Assembly: GCA_947451525.1 (NCBI GenBank)
Contig: CANFZM010000009.1
Coordinates: forward strand, 53,219 to 117,218
DNA: 64,000 nt
From: Flavobacteriaceae bacterium
Lineage (GTDB): Bacteria > Bacteroidota > Bacteroidia > Flavobacteriales > Flavobacteriaceae
Direction of reading: 5' to 3'
The position numbers and the translations under genes are program-made. This document shows positions 9,546 through 17,025 of this stretch, in pieces. How positions within the stretch are numbered: position 1 is the stretch's first letter; every line of letters begins with the position of its first letter. The notes under the pieces are model-generated. The model saw only the letters and a list, made by a program, of their open reading frames with translations. It ran no database searches and was not told the DNA's origin.

Positions 9546-11237
9546 ATGGCAGACGATAAGAAAGTGATTTTTTCAATGCAAAAATTGAGTAAATCCTATC
9601 CTGGAAGTGATAAACAAGTATTGAAAAACATCTATTTAAGTTTCTTTTATGGCGCTAAAATTGGTATTCTTGGATTGAATGGATCTGGAAAATCCTCATT
9701 ATTAAAAATTATTGCTGGTGTAGATAAAAACTACCAAGGCGATGTGGTTTTTCAGCCAGGATATACCGTTGGATACTTAGAGCAAGAACCAATTTTGGAC
9801 GAAACCAAAACTGTAATTGAAGTAGTTCGTGAAGGAGTGGCCGAAACGATTGCTATCCTGGACGAGTTCAATAAGATTAACGATATGTTTGGCTTGCCAG
9901 AAGTTTATGAAGATGCAGATAAAATGCAAAAACTGATGGACCGTCAAGCGGATTTACAAGATAAAATTGACGCTTCGGGTGCATGGGAATTAGATACCAA
10001 ACTAGAAATTGCAATGGATGCCCTAAGAACTCCGGATGGAGATACGCCAATCAATGTATTATCTGGTGGTGAAAAACGTAGAGTTGCCTTATGTCGTTTG
10101 TTATTGCAACAACCAGATGTATTGCTTCTAGATGAGCCTACTAACCACTTAGATGCCGAAAGCGTACTTTGGTTAGAACAACATTTATCACAATATGCAG
10201 GAACTGTAATAGCCGTTACCCACGATAGATATTTCTTAGATAATGTAGCAGGTTGGATTCTTGAATTGGATAGAGGCGAAGGAATTCCGTGGAAAGGAAA
10301 TTATTCTTCTTGGTTAGACCAAAAATCCAAAAGAATGGAACAAGAAGAAAAAGTGGCTTCCAAAAGAAGAAAAACGTTAGAACGGGAGTTGGATTGGGTA
10401 CGTCAAGGTGCTAAAGGACGACAAACCAAACAAAAAGCGCGTTTGCAGAATTACGATAAGTTATTAAATGAAGATCAAAAAGAACTAGACGAAAAATTAG
10501 AAATCTATATTCCTAATGGACCTCGTTTAGGAACTAATGTTATTGAAGCAAAAGGAGTTTCAAAAGCATTTGGAGATAAATTACTTTATGATAATTTGAA
10601 TTTTACGCTTCCACAAGCAGGAATTGTTGGTATTATCGGACCTAATGGTGCTGGAAAATCTACCATTTTCAGAATGATAATGAAAGAACAAGAGCCAGAT
10701 GGTGGTGAATTTACCATTGGCGATACTGTAAAAATTGCTTATGTAGATCAAGCGCACTCTAATATTGATCCTAATAAATCTATTTGGGAAAATTTTTGTG
10801 ATGGTCAAGAATTAATTATGATGGGTGGTCGTCAAGTAAATTCTAGAGCCTATTTATCTCGTTTTAATTTTGGAGGTAGCGAACAAAACAAAAAAGTATC
10901 TGCATTATCTGGTGGAGAACGAAACCGACTTCACTTGGCAATGACCTTGAAAGAAGAAGGCAATGTACTTTTATTAGATGAGCCTACAAATGATTTAGAT
11001 ATCAATACCCTTCGTGCTTTAGAAGAAGGATTGGAAAACTTTGCAGGTTGTGCAGTAGTTATTTCGCACGACAGATGGTTTTTAGATAGAATTTGCACCC
11101 ACATTCTAGCATTTGAAGGAGACTCTGAAGTATATTGTTTTGAAGGAGGCTTCTCTGAATATGAAGAAAATAAAAGAAAACGTCTTGGTGGTGATTTGGC
11201 TCCAAAACGATTGAAATACAAAAAATTGATTCGATAA
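9546..11237 (+). CDS. ettA: Energy-dependent translational throttle protein EttA (ABC-F)
   Basis: The 563-residue protein has two ABC domains: Walker A GLNGSGKSS near 43 and GPNGAGKST near 360, and ABC signatures LSGGEKRR and LSGGERNR. A P-site tRNA interaction linker (KRRKTLERELDWVRQG) lies between them. There are no membrane segments, as expected for soluble ABC-F proteins. EttA binds the ribosomal E site and gates entry into elongation according to the ATP/ADP ratio. Length matches the family. A strong hairpin terminator follows within 25 bp. Confidence 0.95.
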   Translation: MADDKKVIFSMQKLSKSYPGSDKQVLKNIYLSFFYGAKIGILGLNGSGKSSLLKIIAGVDKNYQGDVVFQPGYTVGYLEQEPILDETKTVIEVVREGVAETIAILDEFNKINDMFGLPEVYEDADKMQKLMDRQADLQDKIDASGAWELDTKLEIAMDALRTPDGDTPINVLSGGEKRRVALCRLLLQQPDVLLLDEPTNHLDAESVLWLEQHLSQYAGTVIAVTHDRYFLDNVAGWILELDRGEGIPWKGNYSSWLDQKSKRMEQEEKVASKRRKTLERELDWVRQGAKGRQTKQKARLQNYDKLLNEDQKELDEKLEIYIPNGPRLGTNVIEAKGVSKAFGDKLLYDNLNFTLPQAGIVGIIGPNGAGKSTIFRMIMKEQEPDGGEFTIGDTVKIAYVDQAHSNIDPNKSIWENFCDGQELIMMGGRQVNSRAYLSRFNFGGSEQNKKVSALSGGERNRLHLAMTLKEEGNVLLLDEPTNDLDINTLRALEEGLENFAGCAVVISHDRWFLDRICTHILAFEGDSEVYCFEGGFSEYEENKRKRLGGDLAPKRLKYKKLIR

Positions 11238-11260
11238 TTAACTTATTTGATATAGCAAAA

Positions 11261-11289
11261 AAAACGTTGGTGAGAGCCAACGTTTTTTT
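11261..11289 (+). terminator. Intrinsic terminator of ettA (ACGTTGG family)
   Basis: Stem AAAACGTTGG / CCAACGTTTT with a 6-base loop and a following T-run. The stem sequence is almost the same as in two other terminators at 16978 and 18638. Confidence 0.85.
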
Positions 11290-11290
11290 G

Positions 11291-11373
11291 TTAAAATAAA
11301 TCGGAATGAGTACCTATCGTTCTAAATAAATGATTTTTTCAACATCCACTTTTTCTACTATATAAAGTAGAAT
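11291..11373 (-). pseudogene. Remnant of a RelE/YafQ-like toxin C-terminus (frameshifted)
   Basis: On the minus strand one frame reads LLYIVEKVDVEKIIYLER and stops; the adjacent frame continues TIGTHSDLF and stops. Joined by restoring one base, this gives IIYLERxGTHSDLF, the usual end of RelE/YafQ-type mRNA interferases (typically VRTGTHSELF). Nothing upstream on the minus strand restores the rest of the toxin or an antitoxin. It is only ~27 codons, so the call rests on the tail motif. Confidence 0.5.
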
Positions 11374-11620
11374 TTAAAAAAAAAAGAACACCTCTCGTTA
11401 TTCTATTTAAACTTGATAAAAAAAACAATTTAATTTTATATCAAATTCATTTATGAATATTTAATTTTTTTCGATTACGAATTATATTAAAAATCTTCTT
11501 TTTCAAATGAATGCTACAAGTCTACTGCAACCCCTTTGCAGTAAGGGTTTTGATATTAAAATATTATAAAATTCATAACGTTTAAGTGAATAATTTTTCC
11601 CAAAGTTGGAATGAAAAATT
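11374..11620. other. AT-rich gene-free stretch
   Basis: Contains a 10-base A-run at 11376-11385 and otherwise very AT-rich sequence with no convincing ORF, hairpin or repeat. It may be the eroded remainder of the toxin-antitoxin locus represented by the RelE-like remnant next to it. Confidence 0.4.
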
Positions 11621-11628
11621 TATCTTTG
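11621..11628 (+). promoter_or_regulatory. Candidate -7 box (TATCTTTG) for the sigma factor gene
   Basis: TATCTTTG followed by CA matches TAnnTTTG and lies 28 bp before the TTG start at 11657, giving a very short leader. A TTG at 11606 is closer than the usual -33 spacing, so confidence is moderate. Confidence 0.4.
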
Positions 11629-11656
11629 CACTAATTAAATTGCCCAAACCAAATTT

Positions 11657-12217
11657 TTGAACCAACCTATTCCCATATCTGTAACTTCACTCCACAATTT
11701 TTGTAAAGGAGATAATATAGCATTGAGTGCTATTTATACTGCTTGGTTGCCCGAGTTGTATTTAGTTGCTTTTCGATATGTACAATCCGAGCACGACGCA
11801 GAAGATGTTGTTGCAGATTGTTTTGAAAAATTATTGAAAATGCCTATTGAAAAAAGGTGTCAAAAGTTTATTGATGAAGAAATAAAACTTAAAGCCTTGC
11901 TACTGGTTATGGTGAAAAATAAAAGTTTGGATGTTGTTAAGATCAAAAAAAATCGCAATAGAATTGTAGATGGGTTAGTGAAATTCATCCCAAAATTTGG
12001 ATTAAATTGTTCTAAACAAACTCTCACTAACGAAAGTTTCAAGTTGCTATTGGCTTGTTTGCCTAAAAAAGAACAACAGATTTTAACGCTGCATTTGGAT
12101 GGTTTTACTAATGAGGAAATTAGTGTTCAATTAAAACTTACCGAAAAAACTATTGCCAATTTACTTTCTGTAGCTCGAAAAAAAGTAAAAGAATTATGGA
12201 AGATTTTTATGGAGTAG
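11657..12217 (+). CDS. ECF-like sigma-70 family RNA polymerase sigma factor (TTG start)
   Basis: The 186-residue protein has region 2 (FRYVQSEHDAEDVVADCFEKLL, ~40-61) and region 4 HTH (LPKKEQQILTLHLDGFTNEE, then EKTIANLLSVARKKVKELW). The start is TTG 11657; the next ATG would remove region 2. It is followed 77 bp later by a membrane TPR protein, the position where an anti-sigma factor is expected. It probably controls the TPR and possibly the downstream CHAT/OmpA genes. That regulatory link is inference. Confidence 0.8.
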   Translation: MNQPIPISVTSLHNFCKGDNIALSAIYTAWLPELYLVAFRYVQSEHDAEDVVADCFEKLLKMPIEKRCQKFIDEEIKLKALLLVMVKNKSLDVVKIKKNRNRIVDGLVKFIPKFGLNCSKQTLTNESFKLLLACLPKKEQQILTLHLDGFTNEEISVQLKLTEKTIANLLSVARKKVKELWKIFME

Positions 12218-12251
12218 GGGTACCAAATTCAAGAGTTTACAAAAAAAATAC

Positions 12252-12259
12252 TATTTTTG
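12252..12259 (+). promoter_or_regulatory. Candidate -7 box (TATTTTTG) before the TPR gene
   Basis: TATTTTTG lies 36 bp before the ATG at 12295, so the TPR gene may have its own promoter. No clear -33 element is seen. Confidence 0.3.
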
Positions 12260-12294
12260 GGAGAAAAATGCAATTGAATCGTTTTTAGTATATT

Positions 12295-13029
12295 ATGAAA
12301 AATAGTAGCCAAAATATAACTTTATCTCAATTATTACAATCGTTAGAAGACGATTATAATGAGGAGGAACGTATGCGTATTTTTGAAGAATTAAAAAACA
12401 GCAATCCTACAGACGATTTGCTGCTGGGGGCTAAAATGCTTTTAGAAGCAAATGATTGGAATTATAAGGTTCTTAAAAAAGCATTTGCCAAAACAGCACA
12501 AAGAATAGAACAAATTGCTTACAAACCACAAAAAAGTACTGTTTCTTATTTAAAATATGCCGCTCTGTTAATTCCTATTGCATTTATTTTAGGGTATTTT
12601 GTTAATTCATCTTTAACCTTTGAAGATTCTATTGAAAAGTTTTATGCCAAAGAAGAAGGATTACCTAACTTTATGGGGACTGAAACTAACAATTGGCAAA
12701 ATTTAATGGAACTTTATCGTGCTAATAAAATGAAAGAAGCATTGGTTGTTTCAAGTAAAATACTTGCACAAAAACCTCAAAATGATACCGCTATTTACTT
12801 TCATGGAGTTATTTGTTACGAACTAAAAAACTACCAAGTAGCCAAGACGGATTATGAAAGAATAGCAAAAAATAAACAAAGTGTTTTTTATTACGATGCC
12901 GCTTTTCGATTGGGTTTTGCATTAAATAATTTAAATGAAGGCAAAGTTGCCAGACAACAATTTGAATCGGTAAAAATGGATGTTAACAATCCGTTTAACC
13001 AAAAAGCCAAAGAAGTATTGGAGTATTAA
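12295..13029 (+). CDS. Single-pass membrane protein with C-terminal tetratricopeptide-like repeats
   Basis: The 244-residue protein has a charged N-terminal region (1-80), one transmembrane helix (~84-104, YAALLIPIAFILGYFV) and a helical C-terminal half with TPR-like units (MELYRANKMKEALVVSSKIL, then AIYFHGVICYELKNYQVAK and AFRLGFALNNLNEGKVARQ). The topology suggests a cytoplasmic N-terminus able to hold the sigma factor encoded just upstream and a periplasmic TPR sensor. No classical zinc anti-sigma motif is present. The anti-sigma role is inference from position. Confidence 0.7.
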   Translation: MKNSSQNITLSQLLQSLEDDYNEEERMRIFEELKNSNPTDDLLLGAKMLLEANDWNYKVLKKAFAKTAQRIEQIAYKPQKSTVSYLKYAALLIPIAFILGYFVNSSLTFEDSIEKFYAKEEGLPNFMGTETNNWQNLMELYRANKMKEALVVSSKILAQKPQNDTAIYFHGVICYELKNYQVAKTDYERIAKNKQSVFYYDAAFRLGFALNNLNEGKVARQQFESVKMDVNNPFNQKAKEVLEY

Positions 13030-13079
13030 TTAGGGTAATTATTAACCTAAATTATTGCAAAACAATTTTGTTAGTCCCA

Positions 13080-13443
13080 CAAACTATTCCCGCAATATAT
13101 TCACACAAACCTACTCACGTATAGTTGTCAAACAAACTATCCCAACAAAAAGCCTCACGTATAGTTGTTATACAAACAATCCCATAAAAACACTCACGTG
13201 TAGTTGTGACCCAAACTATTCCAGCAAAACACTCACGTGTAGTTGTCACACAAACTATTCCAACAAAACACTCACGTGTAGTTGTCACACAAACTATCCC
13301 TACAAAAACACTCACGTATAGTTGTGACCCAAACTATTCCAGCAAAACACTCAAGTTTAGTTGTGACCCAAACTATTCCAGCAAAACACTCACGTGTAGT
13401 TGTCACACAAACTATTCCAACAAAACACTCACGTGTAGTTGTC
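13080..13443. repeat. 39-40 bp direct tandem repeat array, nine units
   Basis: The core CTCACGTGTAGTTGT recurs at 13114, 13154, 13193, 13232, 13271, 13311, 13350, 13389 and 13428, so the steps are 40,39,39,39,40,39,39,39. The rest of each unit (ACACAAACTATTCC-AACAAAACA) is also conserved, so there are no spacers and this is not a CRISPR. Each unit holds the palindrome CACGTG (in most copies) and a small TAGTT...AACTA inverted repeat. Both strands read open through the array because 39 is a multiple of 3, but the predicted peptides have no protein character. The last unit runs directly into the REP-like block. Confidence 0.9.
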
Positions 13444-13524
13444 ATCCCGACGCAGGAGGGATCTCATCACTTAAAGATTTCTTTCATTAGTACCGAAGGG
13501 ATCCCTCCTGCGTCGGGATGACAA
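13439..13524. repeat. Perfect 25-bp inverted repeat with 36-bp centre
   Basis: The left arm 13439-13463 (TTGTCATCCCGACGCAGG then AGGGATC) is the exact reverse complement of 13500-13524. The centre, TCATCACTTAAAGATTTC and onward, is unrelated. This is the first of the REP-like copies and lies in inverted orientation to the rest. Confidence 0.9.
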
Positions 13525-13736
13525 CTTTGTGGAATGACAGCCTTGTGGATTGACAAGGCTGTATAGGATGGCGGAGATCCCTCCTTCGTCGGGATGACAA
13601 CTTTGTGGGATGACAGCCTTGTGGATTGACAAGGCGGTATAGGATGGCGGTGATTCCTCCTTCGTCGGGATGACAACTATGGGGGATGACAACTTTGGGG
13701 AATGACAACTTTGGGGAATGACAGCCTTGGGGATTA
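13500..13736. repeat. REP-like interspersed repeat block (76-bp tandem units plus 16-bp microrepeats)
   Basis: A unit starting GATCCCTCCTGCGTCGGGATGA at 13500 recurs at 13576 and (partly) 13652, a 76-bp step. Copies 1 and 2 contain a hairpin CAGCCTTGT-ggattg-ACAAGGC (13538-13561, perfect 9-bp stem in copy 1). The third copy dissolves into 16-bp steps of GGRATGACAACTTTGG. The same GATCCCTCC-TGCGTCGGGATGA sequence reappears at 14146 on the other side of the GIY-YIG gene. Confidence 0.9.
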
Positions 13737-13771
13737 AAACATTGCAAAATTACAAAGCAAAGTTATAAAGT

Positions 13772-14092
13772 TTATAGGGGAGTGTTATCAAATAAATACT
13801 CCAAAAATGCTAACTCTGGATTAATTATCTTTATTAAATTAATTTTTTTCTCTCTACGCCAACCTTTAATTTCTTTTTCCCTAGCTATCGCTTCTTGAAT
13901 CCAAGTATATTTTTCATAATACAACAAATGGTGCACATTGTATTTAGCCGTAAAACTATTTGAATTTAATTTATCTTTATGCTGAGACAATCGGAGTCTT
14001 AAATTATTAGTAACACCAATATACAAAACCGTTTTAGCTTTGTTGGTAAGTATATAAATATAATAAGTGTGAAAGCCTTCTTGTAATTGCAT
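13772..14092 (-). CDS. Single-domain GIY-YIG nuclease family protein
   Basis: The 106-residue protein carries the GIY-YIG core: YYIYILTN near residue 10, YIGVTNNLRLRLSQH near 25 with the catalytic-type Arg, and a metal-binding Glu region (QEAIAREKEIKGWRREKK). It has no DNA-binding extension, like UPF0213-type small nucleases. It is flanked on both sides by direct copies of the same REP-like repeat (13500 and 14146 blocks). In flavobacteria this family is often found beside such repeats. A role in handling or spreading the repeats is inference. Confidence 0.85.
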   Translation of the reverse strand: MQLQEGFHTYYIYILTNKAKTVLYIGVTNNLRLRLSQHKDKLNSNSFTAKYNVHHLLYYEKYTWIQEAIAREKEIKGWRREKKINLIKIINPELAFLEYLFDNTPL

Positions 14093-14142
14093 ACTCTAAA
14101 ATAATAAATTTTATTTTTAGTTTCGCTTTTTTAACACTTTAT

Positions 14143-14215
14143 GGAGATCCCTCCTGCGTCGGGATGAAAACTTTGGGGGATGAAAACTTTGGGAAATGAC
14201 AAAGTTCTGGAATGA
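14143..14215. repeat. Second REP-like copy flanking the GIY-YIG gene
   Basis: GGAGATCCCTCCTGCGTCGG then GATGA at 14143-14167 is identical to the 13573 and 13500 copies apart from the G/T at the GCG/TCG position. It is followed by degenerating GGGATGAAAACTTTGG steps. Same orientation as the 13500 block, so the nuclease gene sits between direct repeats. Confidence 0.85.
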
Positions 14216-14230
14216 ATACGGTTAAAGCTA

Positions 14231-16873
14231 TTACTTATAATTATTAAGCTTCTTCTTCTTTCTAAAATACCACCCTCCAGCAATAACAGGAAGTATTGCT
14301 AAACACCACCACCAATAGTTAGGCTTATGCAGTCGGATGGTTTCATTATTACCAGTGATATTTAAGCCTGCCCAATACAACGGATTTGCCATTCTTGGGG
14401 ATGCTGTTGCCAAATAATCTAATTTTGCTTTTTGAAGTGCTTCTGATTTTGTATTGTCTTGATCTAAATATTTCAGAAAAGAGGTAATAATTTGGACCGA
14501 ACTTTTTTCATCTATTTTCCAAGAAGCCAATAGTATACTTTTTACTCCAATTGCTGTAAATGCCCTAGCCAAATTAATGTTTCCTTCTTGATTTTGCAAT
14601 CCTACTCCGGATTCACAAGTTCCTAAAAGTAAAAAATCGCAATTCCCTTTCAAATTATAAACATCGTTTAAATTTAAAAAACTATCCGATAAATAAATTC
14701 CTTTCTTACTTTCATTTTCATCTGTAGTTGCTTTTCCGTGGGATAATAGTACCACAATTCTATCTTCCTTTAAGTGTTTGGAAAAAACATTTACTGTAGC
14801 ATTTTTTCCTTGTACTAAATTAGCGTTATATAAATTAGCAATTGACTTGGATGCTATAGTAGCAGTTTTTAATTTTGATAATTCTTGGGTATTAAAACTT
14901 GGACTAAATACAGAAAAAGCATTTGATTTTGAAGTTTTTTTATCTATAATATTTGAAATAGAAGGAGATAACCCATAACTGAATTGGTATTTTTTAGCCA
15001 AGTAGGGAAGTTTTCTATAATCCTTGGATTTTGATTTTTCTGTGAGTAACATGTCAAAAGGTAGATTGTCAAAACCAGCTGATGGAATTATTTGAATATG
15101 GGTTACCGCGCTAGGTAAATAATTTGTTATTGGTTGAAAATAATCTCTATAAAAATCGTAGGCTATCTTTTTATAATTTGTAATATTATTATGATTTAAG
15201 GCCTCTAATAAATCAATATTTTTCTGACCAGGGTCTATGCTGTCTTTTGTGGTATTAATGTGTATAATTTTTATTTTTTGATTAGTAACCAATAATAGAA
15301 ATGGGTAAAAATGAGCCTCATAGTTAGAAACATTATAACTTAAAATGGCTTCATTGTCTTTAAGTTTATATTGGATTTCACTTAATGAAGCAATCTTTTT
15401 ATCGTTGAACAATTGAAGTTGTTTTTGTTTAGAACTAAATAGTTCATATTGTTTTTCAAACTTTCTTTTGTACTCAGAGTTCATAAGAATCTTGCCATTT
15501 ATTTTCAATAATAAATCATCATAACTTTCGTAAGTTTTAGAGATACTACTATTTGAAATAATGCTTGTTGGTTCTTTTTTTTCTTTAAATAAATTTTCTA
15601 ATAAAGCAGTATATTTAGATTTCTCATCATTTTCATAATACAGAGAAATATATTTTTCTTTTCCAGTTTCCTTATACAATTTGTAATAATTTATAGCCAA
15701 GTCATTGTAATGTGGATGAATATAAGAATTAGTATTGAACTTTTGTTTGCTTTTAAAAATGGTGTTAGCATATTCTAACCAATACTTCTCTTCCATTAGC
15801 ATTGTTTTTTCAATTTCGTACAGTAATTTGGTATCTTTATTTTGATCATAAATATCAGTCAAACACCAACCTTTCCATTTCAATAAATCAATTAAATTAG
15901 CATTGCTATTTGTAAAAATATAAGGAGAAACTGTAAGGCGCTTAATACCAATTTCATAATTTTCTAATGCTCCTTTATAATCTTTTTTATAAAAAAGCAT
16001 TAATCCTTTTAAAGCACTTAACAAAGCAGCATTAGGATGGTGAAATCCTGCTAACTTATCATTCATCACTAAAGCCTCATCATAATAGGAAATTGCTCTA
16101 TTTGCGCACTCAATTGAAAGATTATAATTGGCGCAATTTTTATTATATAATTCCGAAGCAACTTCAATATTAGGAGCAGCCATTGAAACTAATAATCTTG
16201 CTTTTTTTAAATTATCGTAGGGATATCGCTTATTGATGAAATAACGAAGACTATCAATATATTTTAACTTAATAGCCAAAGTTTTTGCATGATTCCTTTC
16301 GCTAAACAAATGCGCATTATAAAGTATATAAGTATCAACATCTTGTTCTTCTTTATTTTTACGGTATATTTTTAAAGCCATATTGGTGTTATAATATGCT
16401 TTTTCTGGTATCATTCTCATATTATAATACCTTCCTATATAAGAATAGTAAAGGGCTTTATAAATTTCCTTTTCAGGGGCTGCTTTTTTATAATAACTAT
16501 AAAATATTTTGCACTCCGTTAAATAATCATCTAATAAGAACAATTTGTCATAACAAATAGCAAGTAGTTGGTGTGTTTTGGCCAGTAACAGGTAGTTTTT
16601 AATTTTTACTTTGTTTAATAAAACTATATCCTTCTTTAGGATGGCCATTGCTTTATAATTGGCACCTAAATCTAAATAACAATCTGCAAGTCCATTTTGG
16701 GCAGTTACTTGTAACGATACGTCTTTTTTTTGTATTGCTTCTTTTGTTATTTTTTCAAATAATGGGATGGCTTGACGGTAATTGGATCTATCCAAATAAT
16801 CTTGAGCAACTTTAAGCGATTGCCCGTTTAGAGTCAGTGAAACAAAGAATAAAATGTAAAGATAATTTCTCAA
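14231..16873 (-). CDS. TPR-CHAT caspase-like protease domain protein, membrane anchored
   Basis: The 880-residue protein has a signal peptide (MRNYLYILFFVSLTLNGQS), an all-helical TPR region (~20-450), a coiled region, then a C-terminal CHAT domain. SAGFDNLPFDMLL precedes LLSHGKATTDE with His712, and LLLGTCESGVG has Cys753, so the His/Cys catalytic dyad is intact. Final MANPLYWAGLNITG motif is typical. A transmembrane helix near 855-875 (WWWCLAILPVIAGGWYF) and a basic tail end the protein. It is probably a periplasm-facing, inner-membrane-tethered protease or scaffold. A start at the ATG used gives the clean signal. Target unknown. Confidence 0.88.
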   Translation of the reverse strand: MRNYLYILFFVSLTLNGQSLKVAQDYLDRSNYRQAIPLFEKITKEAIQKKDVSLQVTAQNGLADCYLDLGANYKAMAILKKDIVLLNKVKIKNYLLLAKTHQLLAICYDKLFLLDDYLTECKIFYSYYKKAAPEKEIYKALYYSYIGRYYNMRMIPEKAYYNTNMALKIYRKNKEEQDVDTYILYNAHLFSERNHAKTLAIKLKYIDSLRYFINKRYPYDNLKKARLLVSMAAPNIEVASELYNKNCANYNLSIECANRAISYYDEALVMNDKLAGFHHPNAALLSALKGLMLFYKKDYKGALENYEIGIKRLTVSPYIFTNSNANLIDLLKWKGWCLTDIYDQNKDTKLLYEIEKTMLMEEKYWLEYANTIFKSKQKFNTNSYIHPHYNDLAINYYKLYKETGKEKYISLYYENDEKSKYTALLENLFKEKKEPTSIISNSSISKTYESYDDLLLKINGKILMNSEYKRKFEKQYELFSSKQKQLQLFNDKKIASLSEIQYKLKDNEAILSYNVSNYEAHFYPFLLLVTNQKIKIIHINTTKDSIDPGQKNIDLLEALNHNNITNYKKIAYDFYRDYFQPITNYLPSAVTHIQIIPSAGFDNLPFDMLLTEKSKSKDYRKLPYLAKKYQFSYGLSPSISNIIDKKTSKSNAFSVFSPSFNTQELSKLKTATIASKSIANLYNANLVQGKNATVNVFSKHLKEDRIVVLLSHGKATTDENESKKGIYLSDSFLNLNDVYNLKGNCDFLLLGTCESGVGLQNQEGNINLARAFTAIGVKSILLASWKIDEKSSVQIITSFLKYLDQDNTKSEALQKAKLDYLATASPRMANPLYWAGLNITGNNETIRLHKPNYWWWCLAILPVIAGGWYFRKKKKLNNYK

Positions 16874-16973
16874 GTTTTATAATAGATATGGTTTGCAAGT
16901 ATGCCAATTATTTTTTTAAAAACAACTGATAAAAATTTTGTAGAAATTATATCTTTATAAACAAGGCATAAAA

Positions 16974-17001
16974 AAAACGTTGGTTAGTACCAACGTTTTT
17001 T
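16974..17001 (-). terminator. Intrinsic terminator of the OmpA gene (ACGTTGGT family)
   Basis: Stem ACGTTGGT 16978-16985, loop TAGT, ACCAACGT 16990-16997, extended by A/T pairs. It has flanking A- and T-runs, so it is usable in both directions. It separates the OmpA gene from the CHAT gene. Confidence 0.85.
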
Positions 17002-17025
17002 TTGTTTTGTAAAAGTTACTAAAAT

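Noticed and set aside
13080..13443. CRISPR array
   Set aside because: The whole 39-bp unit is conserved with no variable spacers, and no cas genes are in the window.
13055..13521. ORFs of 66-94 codons on both strands through the 39-bp array
   Set aside because: The array period is a multiple of 3, so open frames arise from repetition. Peptides are repetitive on both strands with no domain, start context or homology signal.
13467..13747. Peptides with HPDEGGI-like motifs in the REP block
   Set aside because: These are translations of the REP-like DNA repeat in three frames. The repeat is intergenic and structured.
14231..16873. Type III-E CRISPR Craspase or gasdermin defence system
   Set aside because: No gasdermin, no Cas7-11 and no CRISPR in the window. 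The CHAT protein has a signal peptide and membrane helix, so it is envelope-facing.
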